Source of the DNA: Alkalimonas collagenimarina
GTDB taxonomy: Bacteria; Pseudomonadota; Gammaproteobacteria; Enterobacterales; Alteromonadaceae
DNA length: 64,000 nt
Assembly (NCBI RefSeq): GCF_030717845.1
Contig: NZ_JAUZVZ010000013.1
Span: forward strand, 1 to 64,000
Direction: 5' to 3'
A program made the position numbers and the translations under genes. The notes under the pieces are model-generated. The model ran no database searches. It was not told where the DNA came from and saw nothing but the letters and a program-made list of their open reading frames with translations. This document shows, piece by piece, positions 18,770-27,740 of the stretch. Position 1 is the first letter of the stretch. Each line of letters starts with the position of its first letter.

Positions 18770-19465
18770 ATGAGTAAAAATGTGACGCAGGCACTGCTTG
18801 ATATTTATGTAGCGCCCAAACAAGTATTTGATACCTTACCAGAGAAAAAAGGCTGGAGCTGGCTGCCCTTTGCTCTGATTATCGCCATCAGCGCTATCAC
18901 TATGTTGTGGTTTTATGCTGGCATGACCCCAGAGTGGATTGTCGAGCAACAAATTGCTCAAACAGCCCATAGCATGACACCAGCTGAAATTGAACAAAGC
19001 CGTGCCGTCATGGGCCAAATGGCCGATAAAAGCGGCATATTCGCGGTCGGTGGTGTGGTGGTCATGACCCCGATCATGCTGGCGCTGATGGCAGTCTACC
19101 TGATGCTGGTCGGTAACTCTGGCCAAAAACGCAGCTATGGTGACTGGTACGCCCTGACAGTATGGAGCAATATGCCTGGCATCATCAATATGCTCGGCCT
19201 AATGGTATTGATATTGATCAGTAGCGATCCGAACATGCCTTTAAATACAGTCAATTATCTTTCAGTCAACCAATTGCTCCTGGGGCTGGAACCTGGTCAA
19301 GCCTGGCACACCTGGGCTGAAAGCCTGAACCTGATCTATATCTGGGTGACCGCATTATTTGCTGTTGGCCTGCATAGCTGGAGCAAGTACAGCCCGGCAA
19401 AAAGTGCAGTGCTTGCTGCTTTACCGATGATAGTTATTTTTGGCCTTTGGGCTGTATTCATCTGA
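18770..19465 (+). CDS. Yip1 domain inner-membrane protein
   Basis: A 231-residue polytopic protein with about five membrane helices. The start (ALLDIYVAPKQVFDTLPEKKGWSWLPFALIIAIS) is typical of the bacterial Yip1 family: a short amphipathic P-x-x-x-F segment before the first helix. Further helices lie near 90-115, 130-150 and 185-230. The molecular role is unknown; bacterial Yip1 proteins often lie beside ABC exporters. It is 22 bp upstream of the MacA-like gene. Confidence 0.8.
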   Translation: MSKNVTQALLDIYVAPKQVFDTLPEKKGWSWLPFALIIAISAITMLWFYAGMTPEWIVEQQIAQTAHSMTPAEIEQSRAVMGQMADKSGIFAVGGVVVMTPIMLALMAVYLMLVGNSGQKRSYGDWYALTVWSNMPGIINMLGLMVLILISSDPNMPLNTVNYLSVNQLLLGLEPGQAWHTWAESLNLIYIWVTALFAVGLHSWSKYSPAKSAVLAALPMIVIFGLWAVFI

Positions 19466-19487
19466 ATCGAATAAACGGAATCAACCG

Positions 19488-20639
19488 ATGAAAAAAGCGC
19501 TGATCATTGTTGTTATTGCCGCAGTACTGATTGGAATGATCAGTCTGAGTCAGTACCGTAAGCAACAACAAACCACGACGGTTACTACGGCCTTAGTGAC
19601 CGAAGGCAGTCTGGCCGATAGCATTTTGGCATCGGGTAATCTGGAATTTAATACCCAAATTCAGATCCGCTCAGAAGTTACGGGGCGGGTATTGGATGTA
19701 TTGGTAGAAGAAGGTGATATGGTGGAAAAAGGCCAAATTTTGATGCGCCTCGACTCCACCGCCTTCGAAGCAGACGTCAGCCGTACCCGTGCCCTGGTCC
19801 GCAGTCAAAAAATTGATATTGAGCGTGCCAGGGCGCAGCTGGCCGATTTACAACGTCAGTTTGCTCGTCAGCAACAAATGCACCAAAGCGGGCTTATACA
19901 GCAAGAGACCATCGATAGTTTGCAAAGCCAACTGGATATTGCCCATATCAATATCGAAGCCGCAAAAGCAGCTTTGCAACAAGGCGAAGCCAGCTTAGCC
20001 ATGGCAGAAGATAACCTCAGTAAAACCATTTACCGGGCGCCGATCGCCGGGTTGCTCTCTACTGTGGATATTAAACCCGGTGAAACCGTCATTGCCGGCA
20101 GCACCAATATTATTGGTAGCCCCCTGATGACACTGGCTGATCCCAGTGCCATTTTGGCAGAGCTTCGGGTCGATGAAGCCGATATTGCTAATGTGCATAT
20201 TGGCCAGCATGCTGAAATTTTTGCCGCCGCCTACCCGCATCAGGCGATCCACGGCGAAGTGATTCAAATCGCTACCTCAGCCCGTTACATGAACCAGAGC
20301 CAAAGCTTATCGTTTCGGGTGAAAGTACTGCTGCAGCCAGAAGATATAGCGTTGTATCCGGGCATGAGCTGCCGGGCTGAAATTATTATGTCAAAGCAAG
20401 AGAATAGTTTGCAGGTGCCGATTGCCGCAGTGCAACGCAACCAGAATGAATACTTTGTCTGGGCGGTTCAAGACGAGCGCTCAGTTAAAAAGCCGGTCAC
20501 ACTCGGCATGGCAACCGATATCGCACAAGAAGTACTTTCTGGTCTGCAGCTGGGGGATGAAGTGATTGTCGGCCCTGCTCGCACCATGCTTGGCTTAAGT
20601 GAAGGCCGGCGGTTGACCGCTGAACAACAGGACCGCTGA
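19488..20639 (+). CDS. MacA-like periplasmic adaptor of an ABC exporter
   Basis: A 383-residue membrane fusion protein: N-terminal anchor (KKALIIVVIAAVLIGMISL), split lipoyl/biotinyl domain (SEVTGRVLDVLVEEGDMVEKGQILMRLD), coiled-coil hairpin at about residues 90-180 (rich in R, Q and A), second lipoyl half (IYRAPIAGLLSTVDIKPGETV) and beta-barrel (PLMTLADPSAILAELRVDEADI). It would link the inner-membrane MacB-type permease to a TolC-like channel. No tolC is present here. The start is ATG 19488; the track's upstream part overlaps the Yip1 gene. One bp separates it from the ATPase gene. Confidence 0.9.
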   Translation: MKKALIIVVIAAVLIGMISLSQYRKQQQTTTVTTALVTEGSLADSILASGNLEFNTQIQIRSEVTGRVLDVLVEEGDMVEKGQILMRLDSTAFEADVSRTRALVRSQKIDIERARAQLADLQRQFARQQQMHQSGLIQQETIDSLQSQLDIAHINIEAAKAALQQGEASLAMAEDNLSKTIYRAPIAGLLSTVDIKPGETVIAGSTNIIGSPLMTLADPSAILAELRVDEADIANVHIGQHAEIFAAAYPHQAIHGEVIQIATSARYMNQSQSLSFRVKVLLQPEDIALYPGMSCRAEIIMSKQENSLQVPIAAVQRNQNEYFVWAVQDERSVKKPVTLGMATDIAQEVLSGLQLGDEVIVGPARTMLGLSEGRRLTAEQQDR

Positions 20640-20640
20640 A

Positions 20641-21351
20641 ATGAGTCAGGCAGTGATCCAACTCCGGCAAGTGAGTAAAAGTTACCTGATGGCCGATGAG
20701 ACTTTTTTTGCACTCAAGCAGGTTGATTTGTCGATTACCGAAAACGACTATGTCGCCATTATAGGCCCTTCCGGCTCTGGAAAGTCGACCTTAATGAATA
20801 TACTCGGCTGTCTGGATACACCAAGTTCAGGCCACTACCAATTGGCCAACCGGGATGTATCGACCATGGATGAGACCGAGCTGGCTGAGCTCCGTAATGA
20901 AGCCGTCGGTTTTATCTTTCAGAGTTTTAATTTGCTGCCACGCGCTAGTGTGCTGGCCAATGTCATGCAGCCACTGGTGTACCGGGTGATGCCGAACAGC
21001 ACTCGTAAAGCTCTGGCGCTTGAAGCGTTACAACGCGTTGGTCTGGCCGATAAAACCAGTCATCTTCCCAACCAGTTGTCTGGCGGTCAGCGCCAACGCG
21101 TTGCCATTGCCCGGGCCTTAGTCACCAAGCCTCGCATTCTGCTGGGTGATGAGCCAACGGGTAACCTCGATAGTAAAACGACCAAGGATATTATGGCGCT
21201 GTTTGATCAACTGCATCAGGAAGGCCACACCATTATTCTGGTGACTCACGAGCAGGATATTGCCGATCATTGCCAACGGGTGATCCGGCTGGTTGATGGA
21301 CAGGTTGAACAAGACTTTCGTAACCAGCATGGAGTCGCAGCCCATGTTTAA
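20641..21351 (+). CDS. MacB/LolD-type ABC transporter ATP-binding protein
   Basis: A 236-residue ATPase: Walker A GPSGSGKSTLMNILGCLD, Q-loop FIFQSFNLLPRASV, signature [15 protein letters not shown], Walker B ILLGDEPTGNLDS, H-loop LVTHEQ. The family (MacB, LolD, FtsE-like) powers mechanotransmission rather than simple transport. Here the ATPase is a separate polypeptide from the permease. It overlaps the next gene by 8 bp. Confidence 0.95.
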   Translation: MSQAVIQLRQVSKSYLMADETFFALKQVDLSITENDYVAIIGPSGSGKSTLMNILGCLDTPSSGHYQLANRDVSTMDETELAELRNEAVGFIFQSFNLLPRASVLANVMQPLVYRVMPNSTRKALALEALQRVGLADKTSHLPNQLSGGQRQRVAIARALVTKPRILLGDEPTGNLDSKTTKDIMALFDQLHQEGHTIILVTHEQDIADHCQRVIRLVDGQVEQDFRNQHGVAAHV

Positions 21352-22582
21352 ATGGTTTCATGCCAGTTTTGAGGGCAGCAAAGCTGCTTTTGCATCGATA
21401 CGAGCTCATGCCCTTCGCAGCGCCCTGACCACGCTCGGTATTATTATTGGTGTGGCCGCGGTGATTACCGTGGTCGCTATTATGCAGGGGCTGAGCCACA
21501 GCATCACCAGCCAGCTGGATGATCTTGGCAGCGATATGATTACCCTTCGGGCCTATACGCCCACCAATCAACAACTGCTCGGCATTCACAATCAACTGCA
21601 TTACAACGACTTTCTGCTGCTGAAAAGCCGGGTGCAAAATGTCGAAGATATGACCGCCAGTATGCAGGCATTCAGTATGGGATCGCAGGTGCAATATGGT
21701 CGTAACACTGCACAATCACAAATTATTGGCACCGATAGCAGCTACCAAAATGTTGTTCGGGTATATCCCGAGTTAGGTCGATTCTTATCCAGCAGCGATG
21801 ATGATCGCCGACGCCGGGTCGCTTTTGTCGGCTCATCGTTGATTAAAGAGCTGGATTTGCCCGTGAACCCGGTCGGTGAGTTTATTAACCTGTCTGGCGA
21901 CTGGTTTCGCATTATCGGTGTGGCAGAAACCAGAGGCAGTTTGTTTGGCTTTGACCAGGACAACTATATTATTGCGCCCTTTAGCACCATTCGGTCGCTC
22001 AGTGGAGAGCGTGCTGCCAGAAATATTGAAGTGATGTTTCGCCCGGCAGCAGGTGCCGATGCAGAGCAAATCCAGCAGCAAATGCGGGCTATTTTGCGCC
22101 AACACCATAAATTAGCGGCCGAAGACCCTGACCCTTTTGAGTTTGTCAGCGCTGAGCGCATGATAGAGCAGTTTAATACCATTACCCGCAGCATCACTCT
22201 GGTTGCCGGTGGCGTGGTCAGCATCAGCTTGCTGGTCGGTGGCATCGGTGTGATGAATATTATGCTGGTCTCGGTGACCGAGCGCACCCGGGAAATAGGC
22301 ATTGTGAAAGCACTCGGTGCCACTCCGCAGTTTATTCTGATCCAATTTCTGGTCGAGGCCTTAGTACTTTCATTGTTTGGTGGCATTATTGGCTTGGCAC
22401 TTGGCGCCGGTATTGCCAGTTTTATTGGCTTACTCTTGCCTGCCATGCCCGATGCGCTGGTGCCTTTATGGGCTATTCTACTGGCGATTGGTTTTACCAC
22501 GCTGATCGGTGTGGTATTTGGCTTAGCCCCTGCAGTGAAAGCCTCACGCTTAAACCCGATTGATGCGCTACGTTATGAATAG
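21344..22582 (+). CDS. MacB-type ABC transporter permease
   Basis: A 412-residue FtsX-like permease: helix 1 (ALRSALTTLGIIIGVAAVITVVAIMQG), a large periplasmic domain (about residues 50-280), then three helices with GGIGVMNIMLVSVTERTREIGIVKALGA and a C-terminal APAVKASRLNPIDALRYE typical of MacB. GGAG lies nine bases before the ATG at 21344. With the adaptor and ATPase it forms a tripartite exporter; substrates in the family include peptides, lipids and antibiotics. The stop overlaps the start of the sensor kinase gene (ATGAATAG), so transport and sensing are coupled. Confidence 0.92.
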   Translation: MFKWFHASFEGSKAAFASIRAHALRSALTTLGIIIGVAAVITVVAIMQGLSHSITSQLDDLGSDMITLRAYTPTNQQLLGIHNQLHYNDFLLLKSRVQNVEDMTASMQAFSMGSQVQYGRNTAQSQIIGTDSSYQNVVRVYPELGRFLSSSDDDRRRRVAFVGSSLIKELDLPVNPVGEFINLSGDWFRIIGVAETRGSLFGFDQDNYIIAPFSTIRSLSGERAARNIEVMFRPAAGADAEQIQQQMRAILRQHHKLAAEDPDPFEFVSAERMIEQFNTITRSITLVAGGVVSISLLVGGIGVMNIMLVSVTERTREIGIVKALGATPQFILIQFLVEALVLSLFGGIIGLALGAGIASFIGLLLPAMPDALVPLWAILLAIGFTTLIGVVFGLAPAVKASRLNPIDALRYE

Positions 22583-23696
22583 TGCAAACTCTATCTGGCG
22601 TCAGCACTGGCAGCTGTGCTGGCAAACCAACCGGGCATATCGCATCGGTCTGGCACTTACTTTTTTGCTATTTGTCAGCTTTTATTTGTTGTACACCTTG
22701 CCCTTTATTCAAGATGATAAACCCGGATTGCTGAGTACTTTCCTCGTACGTTATATAGTGGAAGCCCTTTGCTTTGTGCTTGTCAGCCATTTTTTTCTCC
22801 GGCCACCACTCAACATTCATTACCACCGGGGAATAACTTTTAGCGCGGTGCTACAAATAGCCTGCTGGCTGCTAATCGCTGCCATGTTATTGGCGCTGGT
22901 GAGTACCTTTATTTCTTTTCTACCGGCGCTGAAGCAAACGGATATGCAACAAATAGCCATGATTGACAGAGAAGATGCGCAAGGCTTGCAGATGCACTTT
23001 ACCTTAACCAGCTTGGTTATCATGATGGGGTTGATGCATCTCAGCTTATTTATAGTCTGGAGTCTGATCTACCTCGGTTGGCAAATGCGGCAAAGCCGTA
23101 AGGCGCTGCAAGAGGAAATGCAGCAAGCCCGTTTGCAACAGCTGACCAACCAGCTTAGCCCGCACTTTTTATTTAATTCGCTGAACAGTATCCGGGCACT
23201 TATTTTTGAAGATCAGCACAAAGCAGCAGATACCGTAACGCAACTATCAGAGCTGTTTCGCGTGCATTTGCAAGCGCACTTGAGGCCCACAGCCAGCCTG
23301 CAAGAAGAATGGTTACTGTGTCAGCATTACCTGAAAATAGAACAAGTCCGGCTGGAAGATCGGCTACAAATCGAAGTCGATATAGCGGATGTGTTACTTC
23401 AGCAACCATTGCCTACCCTGACCTTACTGACCCTGCTGGAAAATGCCGTGAAACATGGCATTAGCCCCAATACAGCGGCAGGCACTATTCGTATTCGTGC
23501 CAGCCAGCAAGGCAAGCGGTGGCAACTGGCAATAGCAAACTCTGTTGGCGCTGCCTCAACCAGCCAATCGACCGGTACTGGCCTGAAAAACTGCCGCAAA
23601 CGACTGCAATTGATGCATGGTGACCAAGCAACAATGACCACTGAACGTGATGAAACGCACTTTATGGTGAGGATAGAGCTGCCTTATGCAAACTAG
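22575..23696 (+). CDS. LytS/YehU-type sensor histidine kinase
   Basis: A 373-residue kinase: four hydrophobic segments in the first 170 residues (about 25-45, 60-75, 90-118 and 145-168), then the His_kinase domain with NQLSPHFLFNSLNSIRALI (phosphorylated His197) and a HATPase part with LLENAVKHGI and GTGLKNCRKRLQLM. It has no recognisable ligand domain; the signal may come from the membrane or from the exporter next to it. Its start overlaps the permease gene and its end overlaps the response regulator gene, so all are cotranscribed. Confidence 0.92.
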   Translation: MNSANSIWRQHWQLCWQTNRAYRIGLALTFLLFVSFYLLYTLPFIQDDKPGLLSTFLVRYIVEALCFVLVSHFFLRPPLNIHYHRGITFSAVLQIACWLLIAAMLLALVSTFISFLPALKQTDMQQIAMIDREDAQGLQMHFTLTSLVIMMGLMHLSLFIVWSLIYLGWQMRQSRKALQEEMQQARLQQLTNQLSPHFLFNSLNSIRALIFEDQHKAADTVTQLSELFRVHLQAHLRPTASLQEEWLLCQHYLKIEQVRLEDRLQIEVDIADVLLQQPLPTLTLLTLLENAVKHGISPNTAAGTIRIRASQQGKRWQLAIANSVGAASTSQSTGTGLKNCRKRLQLMHGDQATMTTERDETHFMVRIELPYAN

Positions 23697-24438
23697 CTAT
23701 AAAACGTTAATTGTTGATGATGAGCGACTGGCGCGCAACGAGCTGAAACGGCTGCTGAAAGCCCACCCGGAATGTGAAGTGGTCGCCGAAGCGGCAAGTG
23801 CCAAAGAAGCGCTGAAGGTACTGGCGCAGCAGTCGATAGATCTGGTATTTCTGGATATTCAGATGCCCGAAGTCAGTGGCATCGAGCTGGCTCAGGATAT
23901 CCCCGCCTGTACCCGCTTTGTTTTTTGTACCGCTTTTAACAGTTATGCACTGGATGCATTCTCGCTCAACGCCATTGATTACCTGCTCAAACCCGTCGCG
24001 CCAGAGCGTCTGGCTAAAACCATAGCTCGTTTACCAGCAGTAGGATCTACAGAACATGCGCCTGATCCTGCTACGCAGCTCCCTGCTGCACACTACCTGC
24101 CAGAACACCATGGCATTTTACTCAAGTTCGGCGATATTAATCGCATTGTGCGTTTGCACGAAATTTATCGCTTTGAAAGTGTTGGCAACCATGCCGCTGT
24201 TTACAGCTCGCATGGCAAAAGCTTTCTGCACAGTTCTCTGGCTCGTATCGAGCAAAAGCTGGACCCATCGTTTTATTTCAAAGCCAGTCGGGCGGACATT
24301 ATTCGGTTGGATGCGATAGAGCATATCGAAGCAGGTATCAGTGCTGGTTCGATGCTGGCGGTATTGCACGATGGCCAACAAATTGATGTCAGCCGGCGTC
24401 AGGCACAGCAATTGCGGCTGTTATTCAGTAGCTTATAA
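23686..24438 (+). CDS. LytTR-family response regulator
   Basis: A 250-residue regulator: receiver domain (residues 1-120) with acidic pocket DDE, phospho-acceptor Asp57 in VFLDIQMPEVSGIEL and Lys102 in YLLKPVAPE; LytTR DNA-binding domain (about 150-250) with LHEIYRFESVGNHAAVYSSHGK and LDPSFYFKASRADIIRLDAIEHIE. Partner of the upstream kinase. In Gram-positive and some Gram-negative bacteria such pairs control peptide exporters, so autoregulation of this operon is likely. Confidence 0.92.
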   Translation: MQTSYKTLIVDDERLARNELKRLLKAHPECEVVAEAASAKEALKVLAQQSIDLVFLDIQMPEVSGIELAQDIPACTRFVFCTAFNSYALDAFSLNAIDYLLKPVAPERLAKTIARLPAVGSTEHAPDPATQLPAAHYLPEHHGILLKFGDINRIVRLHEIYRFESVGNHAAVYSSHGKSFLHSSLARIEQKLDPSFYFKASRADIIRLDAIEHIEAGISAGSMLAVLHDGQQIDVSRRQAQQLRLLFSSL

Positions 24439-24519
24439 ATTGCTCTTTTATCACCACATCAGCCTGTACATTTTTTCACCAAATTTATTGATGCAGAACA
24501 AAGCAAAATCCCCACAGTT

Positions 24520-24528
24520 TGCTATAAC
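24520..24528 (+). promoter_or_regulatory. Extended -10 promoter element before glgC
   Basis: TGCTATAAC, an extended -10 (TGn plus TATAAC), about 40 bp before the small upstream ORF and 64 bp before glgC. No good -35 element is seen, which is usual for extended -10 promoters. Confidence 0.45.
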
Positions 24529-24565
24529 TAGGATCCCTTTATTGGCAACTCAGAGGATCGCGAAC

Positions 24566-24595
24566 ATGGCTCGTTCAGCACAATTGTTGCCATGA
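24566..24595 (+). CDS. Nine-codon upstream ORF overlapping the glgC start
   Basis: ATG at 24566 with GAGG upstream opens the peptide MARSAQLLP and stops with a TGA that overlaps the glgC ATG (ATGA at 24592-24595). glgC itself has no clear ribosome binding site. The arrangement suggests translational coupling, where ribosomes ending the short ORF restart at glgC. It is inferred from sequence only and may be chance. Confidence 0.35.
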   Translation: MARSAQLLP

Positions 24596-25824
24596 ACAGT
24601 AACGAAGCAACCAGATTGCTTTCCATCGTGCTTGCCGGTGGCAAAGGCAATCGTTTGCGTCCTTTAACCAGCCATTGTGCCAAACCAGCCGTGCCTTTTG
24701 CCGGCCATTATCGCATTATTGATTTCGTGCTAAGCAACTGCATTAACTCCGGCTGCCATGACGTCTTGTTACTCAGTCAGTATGAAGCTTCGGGGTTACA
24801 CCACTACGTGCAGCAGCACTGGCAAGCAAGCCCTTATGCTAAAACGATCCAATTAGTCGCAGCCCCTGCTGATGCCAATACCGGGACGGCTGGTGCGGTT
24901 TATCAACAACTGGATCGCATTACTAAAAGTTCAGCGACCCATTTATGTGTGTTAAGTGCCGATCACATCTATAAAATGGATTTTCGGCAAATGCTGGATT
25001 TTCATGAACGCAAGCAAGCCTGTTTAACCGTGGCCGCTATCCCCGTTCCCGTCGCTATAGCTCATCACTTTGGCGTCATAGCATTAAATAGTGCGGGTCG
25101 GATGACAGGTTTTATTGAAAAACCATCTGCAGAACAAGCACAACAGTTAGCCAACGCTGACGGTATGGTACTCGCCTCAATGGGAAACTATATTTTTAAT
25201 CGTCATTGCTTGCTTAAAGTGCTGCAACAAGATGCCGCTGAACCAAACTCACAGCACGATTTTGGGCATGACATCATTCCACGGATGTATCCGGATGAGC
25301 CGGTTTATGTGTACGAATTTTTAGCCAATACCATTCTCGGAGAAGAGGGCAACCAAGCACATTACTGGCGTGACGTCGGTACTTTAGATGCATTTTATCA
25401 AGCCCATATGGACTTGCTGGGCCCCTGCCCAAAAGTGCGATTACGCAATCGTTTCTGGCCCATTTCGGGCCCAATCGATGCTCTTCCGCCCAGTTATATT
25501 GCTGGCTCCGAGCAATCAGGGGTTCAAATCCAAGACAGTTTAATTTCTGCCGGATGTGAGCTATCACACGCCCATATCCGACATAGTGTACTCGGCCCCA
25601 ATTGTCGGGTTCATCAACAGGCGCAGCTGGATCACTGCGTGCTATTAGGCAATGTAGAGGTCGGTGCAAATGCGCGACTACAACGCTGTATTGTTGCAGA
25701 AAACAGTAGTATTGCGCCCTACAGCTTAATTGGCCATGAGTCCGGTTTAGATCAACAGCGCTTTGAATGCACTGAGTCAGGAGTCATAGTGGTACCGGCT
25801 AACAGTCGTGTCGGTTATCATTAA
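24592..25824 (+). CDS. glgC: Glucose-1-phosphate adenylyltransferase (ADP-glucose pyrophosphorylase)
   Basis: A 410-residue enzyme that makes ADP-glucose, the glycogen precursor. Seen: nucleotide-binding LSIVLAGGKGNRLRPLTSHCAKPAVPF, IDFVLSNCINSGCHDV, LSADHIYKMDFRQML, the glucose-1-phosphate site FIEKPS, WRDVGTLDAF and a C-terminal left-handed beta-helix with hexapeptide-like repeats (residues about 290-400). Neither glgA, glgB nor glgP is near, so it stands apart from a glycogen operon. It is convergent with the yfiF-like gene, 3 bp apart. Confidence 0.93.
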   Translation: MNSNEATRLLSIVLAGGKGNRLRPLTSHCAKPAVPFAGHYRIIDFVLSNCINSGCHDVLLLSQYEASGLHHYVQQHWQASPYAKTIQLVAAPADANTGTAGAVYQQLDRITKSSATHLCVLSADHIYKMDFRQMLDFHERKQACLTVAAIPVPVAIAHHFGVIALNSAGRMTGFIEKPSAEQAQQLANADGMVLASMGNYIFNRHCLLKVLQQDAAEPNSQHDFGHDIIPRMYPDEPVYVYEFLANTILGEEGNQAHYWRDVGTLDAFYQAHMDLLGPCPKVRLRNRFWPISGPIDALPPSYIAGSEQSGVQIQDSLISAGCELSHAHIRHSVLGPNCRVHQQAQLDHCVLLGNVEVGANARLQRCIVAENSSIAPYSLIGHESGLDQQRFECTESGVIVVPANSRVGYH

Positions 25825-25827
25825 TGG

Positions 25828-26721
25828 TTACTCAGCGTGATGCTGCCGAAACCACTCCCCCACAATCAGAGCGGCAGCAACCCCAACATTTAACGACTCG
25901 ACCTTACCTGTTCCAGGGATTTTTAGCAGTACATCGGCTTTTTGCGCCACTTGCTTCGACACGCCAAACATCTCTTCGCCAAAGACCATCACCGCTTTGG
26001 CTGGCAAGGCGAGTTGATATAATGATTCACCCTTATGGCTTGATGTACTCAGCAACTGATAACCCGCTTTTTGGCATTGCAACAAGGCTGCTGGTAACTG
26101 CGTACAACGTACCCCTTCAACAAACTCAGCTCCCCCTGCCGCCGTTCGAACCGCAGCACCAGAATGCAGTAGCTGTGCATCGGCCATTAACAGCGCTTTG
26201 ACACCAAAATGAGCGCAGGTGCGGGCAATGGCGCCCAAATTATGTGGATTACTGACGCCATCGAGCGCTAGAATCAGATCTTGTTTGCTGCGTTTAGTCG
26301 CTCGCAGATAGGTGTCGATGGAACGGCTTTCAGGTTGCTTCACCAGCAACACTACACCACCATGATGTTGACTGCCTGCAACCTTCTCCAGCTCAGCATC
26401 AGCGACGATATGATAGGCTTTTTTCTGCTTAGCCAGGTACTTCATCATGGCTGCACATTTTGGCGCCATCGCCTCATTGACATACAAACGAATAATCGCC
26501 TCCGGCCGCTCGGCAAACAACACCAGGCAGGCTTTTTCGCCATAGACTTTTTGCTCATGCTCACGGCCTGATGCTGCTCGTTTGGGCTCTCCGCGCTTAG
26601 GCTCAGCGCGGCTAAACTCTCCCCGGCTTGCATCGGCTCGAGCTGGCCCTTTACGCCCGTGGTTCGATGGTTTTTTGCTGGTTTTCGTAGCAGGTTTGCT
26701 TCGAGGTGGAACACGTGACAT
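25828..26721 (-). CDS. yfiF: YfiF-like SpoU/TrmH family RNA methyltransferase
   Basis: A 297-residue protein: an N-terminal basic, charged tail (residues 1-60, many K, R, P and E, with repeats such as AEPKRGEPKR), a substrate-binding region, then a SPOUT domain with ALDGVSNPHNLGAIARTCAHFGV, VMVFGEEMFGVSKQV and the terminal IPGTGKVESLNVGVAAALIVGEW. The match is to E. coli YfiF, whose RNA target is not firmly known. The start is ATG 26721 (MSRVPPRSK); the longer frame runs back through non-conserved sequence. Divergent from rlmJ. Confidence 0.88.
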   Translation of the reverse strand: MSRVPPRSKPATKTSKKPSNHGRKGPARADASRGEFSRAEPKRGEPKRAASGREHEQKVYGEKACLVLFAERPEAIIRLYVNEAMAPKCAAMMKYLAKQKKAYHIVADAELEKVAGSQHHGGVVLLVKQPESRSIDTYLRATKRSKQDLILALDGVSNPHNLGAIARTCAHFGVKALLMADAQLLHSGAAVRTAAGGAEFVEGVRCTQLPAALLQCQKAGYQLLSTSSHKGESLYQLALPAKAVMVFGEEMFGVSKQVAQKADVLLKIPGTGKVESLNVGVAAALIVGEWFRQHHAE

Positions 26722-26884
26722 AAGAGCAACCTTGGCAGATAGTGGATACAAGCTGCATTGTACTGTATCCCCGTTGCCTTTCAAAATACACGGCGATAGC
26801 CGCGGAAAAACCGATAGCCAGCATGACAAAATAACCAGAAACCGCTATGCTATCAGGCCATTTTCTCTGAAGAGATCTGCCTTC

Positions 26885-27736
26885 ATGCTCAGTTATCGTC
26901 ACAGTTTTCATGCGGGCAACTTTGCCGATGTGTTAAAGCACTTGGTTCAAGTCGCCATCATTGACTATCTGAAAAAGAAGGATAAGCCTTTTTGCTATCA
27001 TGACACCCATTCAGGGGCTGGTCTTTACAGCCTTGAAAGTGAGCATGCGACCAAAACCGGCGAGTTTCATTCGGGCATTGGTCAGCTATTCCAACAGCCA
27101 GTGCCAACTGCATTAGAACACAGCCCGGCTGCTCGCTATCTGAGCGTGATCCACCAGCTGAACCCAGAGCAAGAGCTATTATTCTACCCGGGCTCCCCCT
27201 CCATCGCCGCACAAATGCTGCGACCACAAGACCAGTTGCAACTGACCGAGCTGCACCCAACCGACTTCGCATTGTTGCAACAGCATCTGGCTGGCCGCAA
27301 ACATTGTCGTGTTGAAAAAATGGATGCATGGGCTGGCATCAAAGCTATGCTGCCTCCACTCAGTAAGCGCGGTCTGGTCTTAATTGATCCGCCTTATGAG
27401 CTCAAACATGAATACGATGATGTAGTGCAGGGGCTACAGCACGCTCTAAAACGCTTTGCCAATGGCACCTATGCCATTTGGTACCCGGTGATCGAACGCG
27501 AAGCCATTGAGCGCTTTGTCAGCCAAATTGCGGCATTGCCTGTAACAGACTTACTGAGGGTAGAATGGTGTCCGAAAGCCGACAGCGACGGATACGGCAT
27601 GACTGGCAGTGGCATGCTGGTAATTAACCCCCCCTATATTCTGGCGGAACAGTGCCGGCAACTACTGCCTTGGTTGCAACAGCAACTCGGCGATGCCGGC
27701 CCTGCTCAGGTCACTCAATTGATTGCAGAGGCGTAA
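26885..27736 (+). CDS. rlmJ: 23S rRNA (adenine-2030-N6)-methyltransferase
   Basis: A 283-residue enzyme that methylates A2030 of 23S rRNA. Seen: N-terminal MLSYRHSFHAGNFADVLKH, DTHSGAGLYSL, LLFYPGSPSIAAQMLRPQDQL, ELHPTDFALLQ, and the methyltransferase motif GLVLIDPPYELKHEYDDV. The length matches RlmJ (about 280). The start ATG 26885 agrees with the conserved N-terminus; upstream frame sequence is spurious. The nuclease gene follows after 4 bp. Confidence 0.95.
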   Translation: MLSYRHSFHAGNFADVLKHLVQVAIIDYLKKKDKPFCYHDTHSGAGLYSLESEHATKTGEFHSGIGQLFQQPVPTALEHSPAARYLSVIHQLNPEQELLFYPGSPSIAAQMLRPQDQLQLTELHPTDFALLQQHLAGRKHCRVEKMDAWAGIKAMLPPLSKRGLVLIDPPYELKHEYDDVVQGLQHALKRFANGTYAIWYPVIEREAIERFVSQIAALPVTDLLRVEWCPKADSDGYGMTGSGMLVINPPYILAEQCRQLLPWLQQQLGDAGPAQVTQLIAEA

Positions 27737-27740
27737 TAGT

